A DNA stretch of 64,000 bases, from positions 9,441,620 through 9,505,619 of the forward strand of contig NZ_CP143624.1 in NCBI RefSeq assembly GCF_050038885.1, read 5' to 3'. The notes beneath the pieces were generated by a model, which was given only the letters and a program-made list of their open reading frames with translations, was not told where the DNA came from and did not search any database. Shown one piece after another: positions 15,707 through 24,001 of this stretch. This DNA is from Myxococcus flavus (GTDB lineage: Bacteria > Myxococcota > Myxococcia > Myxococcales > Myxococcaceae). Each line of letters starts with the position of its first letter. The first letter of the stretch is position 1. Position numbers and translations under genes: made by a program.

Positions 15707-16696
15707 TTACAGGCCCCAGTCGGGGTTCAGGTGCATGATCCACTTGCGGTGGAAGTTGGACTGCATGCGCATGGTGTAGGTGGCCGTCAGCGGCATGAAG
15801 TACCGCTTGCCAGCCAGTTCGGAAACGATGGGGATGCTGCCGTTGGCCAGCATCCAGAGCACGGTCATCTCGAGCGGATAGACGGAGTCGTATCCCATCT
15901 CGTGCTCGATACCGCGGGCCCCCGCGAGCAACGGGGTGAGGTTGCCGCGGCGATTCATCATGTTCGCGCGCGGATCCACGGTGCCCCGGTCGATGGCACC
16001 TCGCAGCGCCATGCCCGCGTTCGAGGCGAACCAGGAGTAGAAGATGATGGAGTTCGCGAAGGGCACCCGCAGCTGGTACCAGTAGCGCAGGCGGATGGTG
16101 AGCCGCGTGGACTTCCGGTACACCAGCTCCGCGTCGTCCGGCTCGGGCAGGTTGAAGAACTTGCGGATGTGGTTCTCGAGCGTCGGCACCTCCGGGAAGG
16201 CGTCCGCGCCGTCGAAATCCAGCTCCTGCCAGTTGTAGCCGCTGCGGAGCTTCCACATCGAGTCGATGGGCGTGAAGTACGCCGGACTGATGGTGTCCAC
16301 GCGGATGACGCCGAACAGGTTGGACCCGTTGACCGTCCGGGGCACGCGGCCACCGCCGAAGTTCAGCATGCGCATGCCGGAGTCGTAGAGCTGGTGCAGG
16401 GCGAACGTCTTGCCCAGCTCGACGATGTCGTCCGTACGCCCCATGGTGGGAAGCAGCGCCACGATGGCCGCGTCATGCATGCGCTCGTTGTTGCCGTTCC
16501 ACACGATGCCGGCACGCGCGGCCTGGTAGGCGGCGTACTCCGTCATCAGCTTGGCATGCTGCATCATCGTGAGCTGGATGATCCCCAGCGTCATGAAGAC
16601 CGCGAGCGGCATGATCATCGCCGCTTCGACCGCGGCCTGACCCGACTGCCGACGAGACGCCCCCTGCGTCCCCGATAGCTGTGCTTCCTGTCCCAT
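15707..16696 (-). CDS. TadE-like pseudopilin, first gene of the pseudopilin operon
   Basis: A 329-residue protein with a polar leader of ~18 residues and the pseudopilin signature SGQAAVEAAMIMPLAVFMTLGIIQL (Gly, Glu at +5, hydrophobic helix), then LMTEYAAYQAARAGIVWNG, the classical TadE follow-on helix. About 270 exported residues remain, much larger than typical TadE. Near the C-terminus is a predicted second beta/alpha region with FMPLTATYTMRMQSNFHRKW. It is the first gene of a seven-gene minus-strand run to 9836. No strong ribosome site or promoter is visible in the 97 bases separating it from the anti-sigma gene upstream, which runs in the same direction. Confidence 0.87.
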   Translation of the reverse strand: MGQEAQLSGTQGASRRQSGQAAVEAAMIMPLAVFMTLGIIQLTMMQHAKLMTEYAAYQAARAGIVWNGNNERMHDAAIVALLPTMGRTDDIVELGKTFALHQLYDSGMRMLNFGGGRVPRTVNGSNLFGVIRVDTISPAYFTPIDSMWKLRSGYNWQELDFDGADAFPEVPTLENHIRKFFNLPEPDDAELVYRKSTRLTIRLRYWYQLRVPFANSIIFYSWFASNAGMALRGAIDRGTVDPRANMMNRRGNLTPLLAGARGIEHEMGYDSVYPLEMTVLWMLANGSIPIVSELAGKRYFMPLTATYTMRMQSNFHRKWIMHLNPDWGL

Positions 16697-16793
16697 GAAG
16701 CCATTATCCGGGGACCGGTGTCATAAGCGCATCGGTCAAATGGACAGACCTGCGCCTACGTTTCCCTCCCATTTGCTGAGAAAGTACCACCAG

Positions 16794-18179
16794 CTATTTC
16801 GAGGGTTTACCGGGTTGCGCGGGCGCTTCCGCTGGCGCTGCTTCACGCGCGAGCCGACGCCGCGCCGCCCCCGCCGCCCGCGACGTGGGCGCCTCGTTTA
16901 TCACGAGATGACACGCCGCGGCCGCCTCCGCCCGCATCCCCAGGGCGAGCTCGGCCTCACACAGCTGGTCAAGCAGCTCCCAGCGCTGGCTCCCCGAAGC
17001 CCCGGCGGCCAGCGCCGCGCGGATCAGCCCGGCCTCCTGGGCCCGGTTCCCCGCCCGGAATGCCGCCCGCGCCTGGCGTGACAGCTCCGCAACGGAGGCT
17101 CCCGGTGCGCGTGAAGCGGCCTTCGCGCCCGGAGCCGCTTTCTTCGCCTCGACTGGAGCGGGTGCTGGCCGCGGGGGCTCCAGTTCAGCGACTTCCTGAT
17201 CCGCCTCCGACGCGGGGGCGCCGTACAAGGCCGCATCGGACACCGGCGCGGACTCGGCCTTCCTCGGGGGCGGTGGTGGCGGCGGGACAGCCCCCGAGAC
17301 ATCGTCCCTGGCTTCCGGGCGCGGCATCCCCAGCCGCAGCGAGTCTCGCGGAGGCACCAGCGACGGGGCCTGGGAGTCCGGCACGCGCCGCTCGGCCAGG
17401 CCGTAGGCCTCCTCGTCCACGGAGGCCTCTTCCGCCAGCTTGGGCGCGGGCTTCGCCGCGGCCGGCATGTCGGCAGCGCGGCCCCGGGCGCTCGCGGACG
17501 GCGCGAGCTTCGCCTTGCTCGCGCTCTCACGCCGGATGCGCGGGTCGAGCCCGCCACCGCTGCCCGCATTGGCCCAGTCCTCCGCGCGCACCCGTGCCTC
17601 GCCCGCGGGCTCCGCCACCTTCGCGCGCTTGCTCGGGGCAGCCCCCCCGAAGGCACCGCCGCCTTCCATTTCCGCTTCGGCGGGCATCGCCTGCGCGACA
17701 GCCGACGCCGGCGCGGGGGGCTCAGCCGCGGGAGCCGCGGCCGTAGGCGCTGGAGCCGCGGGAGCCGGTGCGGACTCCTTCGTCGCCAGGGACACCTGCG
17801 CGGCGCTCAGGTCCGCCCGCGTGAGCTCTGGAGCGCGAGCCTGGAACGTGAGAATGCCGAACGTGCTCACCGAGGCCAGCCCCACCACGGGCAACAGCCA
17901 GCGGCGCCAGCGGTTCGGCTTCGGTGCGGGACCGGCGGCGGCGCGGCGCGCGGCCTGCTGCGCATACGCCATCAACGACTCCAGCCCCGCGTCCGGCGCG
18001 GCCTCCACGGAGAGCTGGGACATGGTGGCGCGCACCCCGCGAATCTCATCCAGGGCCTGGGTGCACCGGGCACAGTCCTGCAGATGCGCCTCGACGAGCC
18101 GGGCTTCGGGCACGGGCAGCTCGCCATAGGCGAAGTCCAGCAGCCGGTCCTCCTGCGCGTGCGCGTTCTGCGGCTTCAT
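16794..18179 (-). CDS. Anti-sigma factor with zinc-binding domain and long low-complexity exported part
   Basis: A 461-residue protein. N-terminal zinc-binding anti-sigma domain with the HxxxCxxC motif (HLQDCARC, residues 31-38), one membrane segment (WRRWLLPVVGLASVSTFGILTF, ~98-120), then ~250 residues of Ala/Pro/Glu-rich low-complexity sequence. A C-terminal TPR-like helical domain follows (SVAELSRQARAAFRAGN, AALAAGASGSQRWELLDQLCEAELALG). Typical zf-HC2 anti-sigma factors are about half this size. It should hold the upstream ECF sigma factor inactive at the membrane until an envelope signal arrives. Its ATG overlaps the sigma stop (ATGA, 18176-18179), the standard coupling for such pairs. 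The target regulon is unknown; the Tad-like locus directly downstream is a candidate. Confidence 0.9.
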   Translation of the reverse strand: MKPQNAHAQEDRLLDFAYGELPVPEARLVEAHLQDCARCTQALDEIRGVRATMSQLSVEAAPDAGLESLMAYAQQAARRAAAGPAPKPNRWRRWLLPVVGLASVSTFGILTFQARAPELTRADLSAAQVSLATKESAPAPAAPAPTAAAPAAEPPAPASAVAQAMPAEAEMEGGGAFGGAAPSKRAKVAEPAGEARVRAEDWANAGSGGGLDPRIRRESASKAKLAPSASARGRAADMPAAAKPAPKLAEEASVDEEAYGLAERRVPDSQAPSLVPPRDSLRLGMPRPEARDDVSGAVPPPPPPPRKAESAPVSDAALYGAPASEADQEVAELEPPRPAPAPVEAKKAAPGAKAASRAPGASVAELSRQARAAFRAGNRAQEAGLIRAALAAGASGSQRWELLDQLCEAELALGMRAEAAAACHLVINEAPTSRAAGAARRRLAREAAPAEAPAQPGKPSK

Positions 18180-18808
18180 CCCACCACCGTCCTTCCGTCC
18201 TCGGCGAGGTCGCCGTCCACGCCCATCTCCGCCAGGCGGCGGCGCAGCCCCTCGAGCGCGTAGCGCATGCGGCTCTTCACCGTGTTCTCGGACACTCCCG
18301 TCACCTCCGCGATGTCCTTGAAGGGGATGCCGCTGTACTCACGAAGGGTGAAGACCTCGCGCTGCTCGTCCGGAAGCGACGCCAGGGCGCGCTCCAGCAT
18401 CGGACGCAGGCGGGCGTTGTAGGCGCCCCGCTCGGGGCTCGCGCCCGCGTCGGGGAGTCCGTCACCCAGGGGGCGCGCCTCGTCCCGCTCCGAGCCCGAG
18501 GCGGGGGCCTCCAGGGAAGACGCCTGGCGGTAGCTCTCTTTGCGCGCGCTGTCCACGCAGAGGTTCCTCGCAATCGTGTAGAGCCAGGTCGTGAACTTCG
18601 CCTTGGGCGTGTAGTCGCCGGCGCTCCGGACCACCTTCAGCCACGTCTCCTGCAGCACGTCCTCCGCCCGTGCCCGGTGCCCGGTGAAGCGGAGGATGAA
18701 GTTGAACACCGGCGTCCGGTGCTTCCGCACCAGCGCCTCGAACGCGCGCGCGTCCCCCGCCTGGAAGGCGAGCATCAGCCGCTCGTCTGAGGTTTCCGGT
18801 CCCAACAC
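18176..18808 (-). CDS. ECF-family RNA polymerase sigma factor
   Basis: A 210-residue sigma-70 family factor. Region 2 (ALVRKHRTPVFNFILRFTG, AEDVLQETWLKVVRS, KFTTWLYTIARNLCVD) is followed by an unusually Ala/Gly/Asp-rich linker, then region 4 with a helix-turn-helix (LPDEQREVFTLREYSGIPF, DIAEVTGVSENTVKSRMRYA). The GTG at 18806-18808 is preferred because AAGGAG lies 10 bases upstream; an in-frame GTG at 18838 lacks one. It directs transcription of a small regulon, probably including itself, and is restrained by the coupled anti-sigma factor. Convergent or neighbouring target promoters could not be identified by eye. Confidence 0.92.
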   Translation of the reverse strand: MLGPETSDERLMLAFQAGDARAFEALVRKHRTPVFNFILRFTGHRARAEDVLQETWLKVVRSAGDYTPKAKFTTWLYTIARNLCVDSARKESYRQASSLEAPASGSERDEARPLGDGLPDAGASPERGAYNARLRPMLERALASLPDEQREVFTLREYSGIPFKDIAEVTGVSENTVKSRMRYALEGLRRRLAEMGVDGDLAEDGRTVVG

Positions 18809-18889
18809 TCCCCCAACTCTCCTTGGAGCCACCCTCACCCGCCCGCTCCACCCGCCGTGCCTGGTTAACGGACGGCGGGCCGCCAGGGT

Positions 18890-19297
18890 CTATCCCGGGC
18901 GCGGTCTCTGGTAAGTGGCGAGAATGACAGGGACTGCGACCGCTGTCACGAGCGCGCCCTGCGCCAGGAGCACGGCGGGCAGCGGCTGCTGCAGGTGCAC
19001 GTACAGTGAGCGGCCGAGCGCCAGCCCCAGCAGGACACCCGTCAGCGTCCGGACCGCGTTGGAGCCGGAGGCCGGCCGGAAGCGGCCCACCGCCCAGTCC
19101 GCCAGCGCCGGCACGGTGAGCCCCAGCACCACCGGGACGTCCAGCGGCCACCGCAGCGGCGCGCGCAGCGCGAACAGCGCCACCAGCGCCACCAGCATCA
19201 CGGGATAGGTGCCCAGGCAACGCGCGCAGACGCGCACACCGCCGAAGAGGTACGTGCGGTTGTACTCATCCGGATGATGGTGGCTGAGCCAGAACAC
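18890..19297 (-). CDS. DUF2085-type small membrane protein
   Basis: A 135-residue membrane protein. It begins FWLSHHHPDEYNRTYLFGGVRVCARCLGTYP: the His-rich start and the CARCLGTY motif mark the DUF2085 family, with Cys/His residues that could bind metal or heme. Hydrophobic segments: MLVALVALFAL, VPVVLGLTVPALADWAVG, LTGVLLGLALG, VLLAQGALVTAVAVPVILA. Function of the family is not known. The GTG at 19295-19297 has GGAGG 8 bases upstream and is preferred over longer open frames. It overlaps the end of the peptide-ABC ATPase gene by 32 bases, so it closes the operon that begins at 24001. Confidence 0.82.
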   Translation of the reverse strand: MFWLSHHHPDEYNRTYLFGGVRVCARCLGTYPVMLVALVALFALRAPLRWPLDVPVVLGLTVPALADWAVGRFRPASGSNAVRTLTGVLLGLALGRSLYVHLQQPLPAVLLAQGALVTAVAVPVILATYQRPRPG

Positions 19298-20318
19298 CGG
19301 TGCTCCCTCCAGAAGGTGCCTCGGACGGCGCCGCTCGTGCCTCGGGCTCCGCCAGGAAACAGGCCGCGAAGTGCCCTCCTCCCAGGGAATAGGACGGAGG
19401 CGCCTCTCGCCGGCACCGCTCCATCGCATGAGGACAGCGCGGATGGAAGGTGCAGCCCGGCGGTGGGGCCAGCGGGGATGGGGGCTCGCCCGGCACCAGC
19501 AGCCGCGTACGCGCGTGCCCCGGGTCCGGCACGGGGACCGCGGACAGCAGCGCCTGGGTATAGGGGTGGCGCGGCTGGCGGTAGAGCGTGGCGGCGGGGG
19601 CGAGCTCGACGATGCGCCCCAGGTACATGACGGCCACCCGGGTGGAGACGTACTCGACGATGTTCAGGTCGTGGGCGATGAAGACGTAGGTGAGGCCCCG
19701 CTCGCGCTGCAGGTCCACCAGCAGGTTGACGATCTGCGCCTGCACGGACACGTCCAGCGCGCTGATGGGCTCGTCCGCCACCACCAGGTCGGGCCGCAGC
19801 GCGAGCGCCCGGGCGATGCCGATGCGCTGGCGCTGGCCGCCGGAGAACTCGTGGGGGAAGCGCTCCAGCGCCTCGCGCGGCAACCCCATGGCGTCCACCA
19901 GCGCCGCCACCTCACGCTCCCGCGCTCCGGGACCTCGCGCCAGCCCGTGGATGGCGAAGGGCTCCTCGAGGATCTCGCGGACGGTCATCCGGGGATTGAG
20001 CGAGGCGTAGGGGTCCTGGAAGACGAGCTGCATCCGCTGCCGCAGCGGCCGGAGCCGCCGCTGGGGCACGCCGGCAAGCTCCTGGCCATCGAAGCGGATG
20101 GACCCCGTCGTGGCCTCCACCAACCGCAGCACCGCGCGCCCCAGCGTGCTCTTGCCGCAACCGCTCTCCCCCACCAGCCCGAGCGTCTCGCCGCGCATCA
20201 CATCGAAGCTCACGCCGTCCACGGCCTTCACCGCGCCGCGCACCCGGCCGAAGAGGCCGCCGCGCACCGGGAAGTGCACCCGCAAGTCCCTGACCTGGAG
20301 CAGTGGCCCGGCGCTCAT
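19266..20318 (-). CDS. Peptide ABC transporter ATP-binding protein, OppF/DppF type
   Basis: A 350-residue ABC ATPase of the di-/oligopeptide import class. Walker A GESGCGKST, Q-loop (LVFQDPYASLNPR), signature SGGQRQRIGIARAL, Walker B LVVADEPISALD and the switch His (IAHDLNI) are intact. The C-terminal oligopeptide extension has the Cys-rich HPRCPHAMERCRREAP segment and LAACFLAE, seen in OppF/DppF. It overlaps the previous ATPase gene by ATGA (20315-20318). No permease or solute-binding protein gene is adjacent, so the pair must serve a transporter encoded elsewhere, or have another task. Confidence 0.93.
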   Translation of the reverse strand: MSAGPLLQVRDLRVHFPVRGGLFGRVRGAVKAVDGVSFDVMRGETLGLVGESGCGKSTLGRAVLRLVEATTGSIRFDGQELAGVPQRRLRPLRQRMQLVFQDPYASLNPRMTVREILEEPFAIHGLARGPGAREREVAALVDAMGLPREALERFPHEFSGGQRQRIGIARALALRPDLVVADEPISALDVSVQAQIVNLLVDLQRERGLTYVFIAHDLNIVEYVSTRVAVMYLGRIVELAPAATLYRQPRHPYTQALLSAVPVPDPGHARTRLLVPGEPPSPLAPPPGCTFHPRCPHAMERCRREAPPSYSLGGGHFAACFLAEPEARAAPSEAPSGGSTGVLAQPPSSG

Positions 20319-21331
20319 GGGACGGGGACCGGGTTGTGGCAGGCGGCCAACTGCCCCGCACGCGGGGACGTCAGCGCCGGCGTGACGTGCGCGCAGACGT
20401 CCAGAGCCCGCTCACACCGCTCGCGGAACGCGCAGCCCGAGGGCAGGCTCCGCAGCGGTGGCACCATGCCCGGGATGGCGCGAAGGCGCTCGCGCGTGGC
20501 CGGCGCGTGGGCGCCGCGCCTGGACGGAATCGAGCGCAGCAGCCCCGCCGTGTACGGGTGCGCGGGCCGCGCGAACAGCGCGTGCACCGGAGCGCGCTCC
20601 ACCACGCGCCCCGCGTACATCACCACCACCGCGTCACAGCTCTCCGCCACCACGCCCAGGTCGTGGGTGATGAGCAGCACCGCCATGCCCCGCTCGGCCT
20701 GGAGCCGCCGGAGGAGGTCCAGAATCTGCGCCTGGATGGTGACGTCCAACGCGGTGGTGGGCTCGTCCGCGATGAGCAGCGCCGGGTCGCACGCCAGCGC
20801 CATGGCAATCATCACCCGCTGCCGCATGCCGCCAGAGAGCTGGTGGGGGTACGCATCCACGCGCTCGCCCGGCGCGGGGATGCCCACCTGCCGCAGCATC
20901 TCCACGGCCCGCTCCCGGGCCTGCGCGCGCGAGGCCCCCAGGTGGAGCCGCACGCCCTCGGCAATCTGCTCGCCCACGGTGAACACGGGGTTGAGCGACG
21001 TCATCGGCTCCTGGAAGATCATCGCCGCCTGTCGGCCGCGTACCTGGCGCAGCTCCGGCTCCGGAAGCGCCAGCAGGTCGCGCCCCTGGAAGCGCACCTC
21101 GCCGCCCACCACGCGCACCGGCGGCGCGGGCGCCAGCCGCAGCAGGGACAGCGCGGTGAGGCTCTTGCCGCAGCCGCTCTCCCCCACCACGCCCAGCGTG
21201 CCACCCGGGGGCAGCGAGAAGGACACGCCGTCCACCGCGCGCACGCGGCCCGTCTCCAGCGACAGCTCCGCGGTGAGCCCGCGGACGTCGAGCAGCAGCT
21301 CCTCGCCCGCGGGTGTCACAGCGGCGGTCAC
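20315..21331 (-). CDS. Peptide ABC transporter ATP-binding protein, OppD/DppD type
   Basis: A 338-residue ABC ATPase forming the likely partner of the next gene. Walker A GESGCGKSLTA, Q-loop (IFQEPMTSLNPVFTVGEQ), signature SGGMRQRVMIAMAL, Walker B LLIADEPTTALD and switch His (ITHDLGVVAE) are all present; the C-terminal oligopeptide domain has CAFRERCERALDVC. The GTG start at 21329-21331 overlaps the stop of the MshEN gene upstream (GTGA, 21328-21331). This coupling places an importer ATPase pair in one operon with proteins likely to sense a second messenger. Confidence 0.93.
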   Translation of the reverse strand: MTAAVTPAGEELLLDVRGLTAELSLETGRVRAVDGVSFSLPPGGTLGVVGESGCGKSLTALSLLRLAPAPPVRVVGGEVRFQGRDLLALPEPELRQVRGRQAAMIFQEPMTSLNPVFTVGEQIAEGVRLHLGASRAQARERAVEMLRQVGIPAPGERVDAYPHQLSGGMRQRVMIAMALACDPALLIADEPTTALDVTIQAQILDLLRRLQAERGMAVLLITHDLGVVAESCDAVVVMYAGRVVERAPVHALFARPAHPYTAGLLRSIPSRRGAHAPATRERLRAIPGMVPPLRSLPSGCAFRERCERALDVCAHVTPALTSPRAGQLAACHNPVPVP

Positions 21332-22344
21332 TTCTGGGCCAGCTCCTCCAGGAACTCGGCCTCCTGGATGACGCCCTTGCGAATGAGCAGGCGGATGAGG
21401 CTGGCCACCATGCGGGCCGGCTTCACCTTCTCCGTGTCCAGCGCGGCGTCCTCGCCCCGCGAGATTCGCTCGATGTCGTCGAGGACGGCCAGGTCCTCGT
21501 CGGAGAACTGCGGCGTCGGCGTGAGCGGCACGGCCGGCCGCGAGCCCTGCGCGGCGCCGCCGAACATCACCACCGGCACGCGCGGCTTCCCCTCGCCCGC
21601 GTCCCCGTCCTTGTCGGGCGGAGGCGGCGGAGGCGGCCGGGCCGGCGCCGAGGCCTTGCGGCCCAGCAGGTCATCCAGGGCATCCGCCCCGGGCTCACCG
21701 TCGGTGGCCTCCGGGGGCGGGGGTGGAGGCGAGGCCGGCCCCCGGAACGCGGGAGGACGGGCGGCGGGCGGCGGAGACGGCGGTACGGACTTGGGCACGG
21801 GCTTCGGAGCCTCCGGAAAATCCCATTCGAGCGGAGCATCAGCGGCCGAGGCCGGAGGCAGGGCCCCCTCGTCCTCGTCCAGCGCGACGGCCTCCACGAT
21901 GTCCAGCGGCTCGCCCCGGGCGCGCGCCAGCGCGGCATCCAGGTCATCCGCGGCGGCGACGTAGACACGCATCTGCTTGCGAAGCTGGAAACGCAGCTCG
22001 TCCACGAGCGTCACGTCGCTCGGGTCGTCCACCGCCACGTGGACGCGCTCGCTGCGGCCCTCCACGTCCATGCGGAAGGGAACGATGCGGTGCTCGGACT
22101 GGAAGTCCACGGACACCAGGCCCAGCACCTCGGGCGGAATCTCCTCGGGCAGCTCGACGAAGGGCAGCGCGTGCTGGACGGACAGGGCGCGGGCGATGTG
22201 CGTGGGCGTGCACAGGCCCTGCTCCACGAGCACCTCTCCCAGCCGCTGGCTCCCATAGACGCTCTTGCGCCCCAGCGCGCCGCGAACCTGCTCCTCCGTC
22301 ACCACGCCGGCCTCGACGAGCAGCTCACCAATCTTCTTGCGCAT
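21328..22344 (-). CDS. Stand-alone MshEN (GspE N-terminal) domain protein
   Basis: A 338-residue cytosolic protein. Residues ~3-60 contain two tandem 24-residue motifs, KIGELLVEAGVVTEEQVRGAL and RLGEVLVEQGLCTPTHIARAL, the pattern by which MshEN domains of type II secretion/pilus ATPases bind c-di-GMP. A second subdomain (~residues 70-145, ELPEEIPPEVLGLVSVDF, VHVAVDDPSD) completes a GspE_N domain. There is no RecA-like ATPase domain; instead a ~120-residue Pro/Gly/Asp-rich linker with proline runs leads to a short C-terminal helix pair (KVKPARMVASLIRLLIRKGVIQEAEFLEEL). It follows a paralogue by 6 bases. Inferred role: c-di-GMP-responsive adaptor. Confidence 0.88.
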   Translation of the reverse strand: MRKKIGELLVEAGVVTEEQVRGALGRKSVYGSQRLGEVLVEQGLCTPTHIARALSVQHALPFVELPEEIPPEVLGLVSVDFQSEHRIVPFRMDVEGRSERVHVAVDDPSDVTLVDELRFQLRKQMRVYVAAADDLDAALARARGEPLDIVEAVALDEDEGALPPASAADAPLEWDFPEAPKPVPKSVPPSPPPAARPPAFRGPASPPPPPPEATDGEPGADALDDLLGRKASAPARPPPPPPPDKDGDAGEGKPRVPVVMFGGAAQGSRPAVPLTPTPQFSDEDLAVLDDIERISRGEDAALDTEKVKPARMVASLIRLLIRKGVIQEAEFLEELAQK

Positions 22345-22350
22345 GGAAGA

Positions 22351-23103
22351 CTACCGCTTGACCTTCGCGAGGTACTCCTCGCGGCTGAACACGCCCTTCT
22401 CGATGAGCAGCTCCACCATCGCCTTGAGGGCGGCGACTTCCTTGCGCTGCACGTCTTCCACGCTGCGCAGCAGCTCCGCGGGCGTGCCGGAGGCGGCGGG
22501 ACGGGCCGCGGGGGCCTCCGCCGCGGGGGCGGGGCGGGCCGGAGCGGGCGCGGGCCGCGGCGAGGTCGCCACGGCCGCGGGGTCCACGTCCTTGAGGTTC
22601 TTCACCACCGTGCGGCCCTGGGCGTCCACCACCTTGAAGTTGGTGTCCGCGTCCTCCAGCTCGTGGTTCTGCTCGTAGATACGAGCGAAGGCCCGGGCAA
22701 TGGAGGTCCGGCCCGCCACGTTGGGGATGATCCGGCACTTGGTGATGGCGCGCAGCTCGTCCAGCATGCGCACGTTGAGCGGATCCGCCATCGCCACCAC
22801 GAGCGACTTGCCGTCGTCGCGCACCTGGAGCGGCAGCACGGAGAAGTCCCGCGCCGTCTGCGCCGGAATCTTCGCCTTCACGTGCGGCTGCACCATCTGC
22901 ACCGCGTCCAGGTTCACTGCCGGCATTCCGAGCTGCTTGGACAGGGCGCGCACCAGGATGTCTTCCGAGACGAGGCTCATCCGGACCAGGATTTCCCCCA
23001 GCTTGCCGCCCCACTTCGCCTGTTCGGCGAGCGCGGCCTTGAGCTGGCTCTCCTGAAGCACGTTCGCCTTGATCAGCAATTCTCCAAGCTTGATCTGTGC
23101 CAT
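22351..23103 (-). CDS. Stand-alone MshEN (GspE N-terminal) domain protein
   Basis: A 250-residue paralogue of the next gene. Its two tandem motifs are KLGELLIKANVLQESQLKAAL and KLGEILVRMSLVSEDILVRAL, separated by five residues, again matching the c-di-GMP-binding MshEN pattern. The second subdomain reads NLDAVQMVQPHVKAKIP and LVVAMADPLNVRMLDEL. A short Pro/Ala linker follows, and the C-terminal helix pair (RKEVAALKAMVELLIEKGVFSREEYLAKV) closely resembles that of the neighbour, so both may dock on the same partner. No ATPase domain. It lies 61 bases after the lipoprotein gene on the same strand. Confidence 0.89.
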   Translation of the reverse strand: MAQIKLGELLIKANVLQESQLKAALAEQAKWGGKLGEILVRMSLVSEDILVRALSKQLGMPAVNLDAVQMVQPHVKAKIPAQTARDFSVLPLQVRDDGKSLVVAMADPLNVRMLDELRAITKCRIIPNVAGRTSIARAFARIYEQNHELEDADTNFKVVDAQGRTVVKNLKDVDPAAVATSPRPAPAPARPAPAAEAPAARPAASGTPAELLRSVEDVQRKEVAALKAMVELLIEKGVFSREEYLAKVKR

Positions 23104-23164
23104 GTCGTGTCGGGCACTCTAGACTGTCTCGGCAGCGTGCGCCCCTTCTTCCGCGCCTGCCCGG

Positions 23165-24001
23165 TCAGGAACCCGGCGCCAGGGGCGCGGGCGACCCGGA
23201 GGCCGGGGCACCTGCGGGCAACTCCCGGCCGGCCTCGTCCACCTCCACCACCCGGGCCCCCTCGGGAGGGCTCAGCTCGTAGAGGGTGAGGTCCGGCCGC
23301 GCGTTGAGCTTGATCTGCTGGTAGCGCACCTGGAGCTTGGTGTCGGCCTGCTTCGCCTCCAGCTCCACCCGGCCCGGGAAGATGAGGCTCCCCCGCTCCA
23401 GGAAGTCGCCAAAGCCCAGGTCATACCCTGGGACGCCCCGTACCATGCTCTTCATGACCCGCAGATACTTGGTGTGAACGTGAAGGATCTGGGTCGCCTC
23501 GCCCTGATACAGGGTGAGGACATAGACGCCCTTCTTGCGGTCCAGCTCCAGGGTCATCCGCTCCGGGGAGATGAGCGGCACCTGTCCGAGCATGATGGGC
23601 ACCAGCTCCTCGCCCGGCAGCATGACGGGCAGGAAGCGGGACACGTTCGCGGGGCTGGCCGGCCCCTGGTACCAGGTGTTCGTCTCCGTCTGGTACAGGC
23701 CGAAGCGCTGGCCGTCGGAGATCAGGGAGGCGAGCGGCCTGTTGAAGAAGTCGAAGGTCTCCAGGTGCAGCATGGCCGGCCGGGTGACGGCGACGAACAT
23801 GTTCAGCGTCCCGCTCTGGTCGGGGAGCTCGGCGCGCAGCTTCGCGTCGCCCTCCAGCGTCACGACGTTCTCCTGGTTCTTCACCACGCGTTGGTACACG
23901 GTGTCTGCGTCGGTGAGCTCGCCCTCGGGGCCGAACTCGATCCGCTTGGGACAACCCGAACAGAGCACTACCAGGAAGATTGCGGCGGCTGCGCGGTTCA
24001 T
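23165..24001 (-). CDS. Outer-membrane-type lipoprotein, DUF4292/LolA-like
   Basis: A 278-residue lipoprotein: signal AAAAIFLVVLCSGC with the lipobox Cys at residue 17. The mature part has the layout of LolA/LolB-type half-barrels: NVVTLEGDAKLRAELPDQSG, MFVAVTRPAMLHLETFDFF, FGLYQTETNTWYQG, ERMTLELDRKKGVYVLTLYQ, KQADTKLQVRYQQIKLN. Such proteins bind lipid or lipoprotein acyl chains; DUF4292 members resemble LolB. A flexible Pro/Ala tail ends the protein. The ATG at 23999-24001 has AGGAG upstream. It heads the MshEN-OppD-OppF operon and starts 43 bases from the divergent exbB gene, so their control regions must overlap. Confidence 0.83.
   Translation of the reverse strand: MNRAAAAIFLVVLCSGCPKRIEFGPEGELTDADTVYQRVVKNQENVVTLEGDAKLRAELPDQSGTLNMFVAVTRPAMLHLETFDFFNRPLASLISDGQRFGLYQTETNTWYQGPASPANVSRFLPVMLPGEELVPIMLGQVPLISPERMTLELDRKKGVYVLTLYQGEATQILHVHTKYLRVMKSMVRGVPGYDLGFGDFLERGSLIFPGRVELEAKQADTKLQVRYQQIKLNARPDLTLYELSPPEGARVVEVDEAGRELPAGAPASGSPAPLAPGS

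Noticed and set aside
13556..16678. A 1040-codon open frame on the plus strand
   Set aside because: It is antisense to the TadG-like and two TadE-like genes. Its composition is His/Arg/Val-rich with no motif. Very long antisense frames are expected in such GC-rich DNA.
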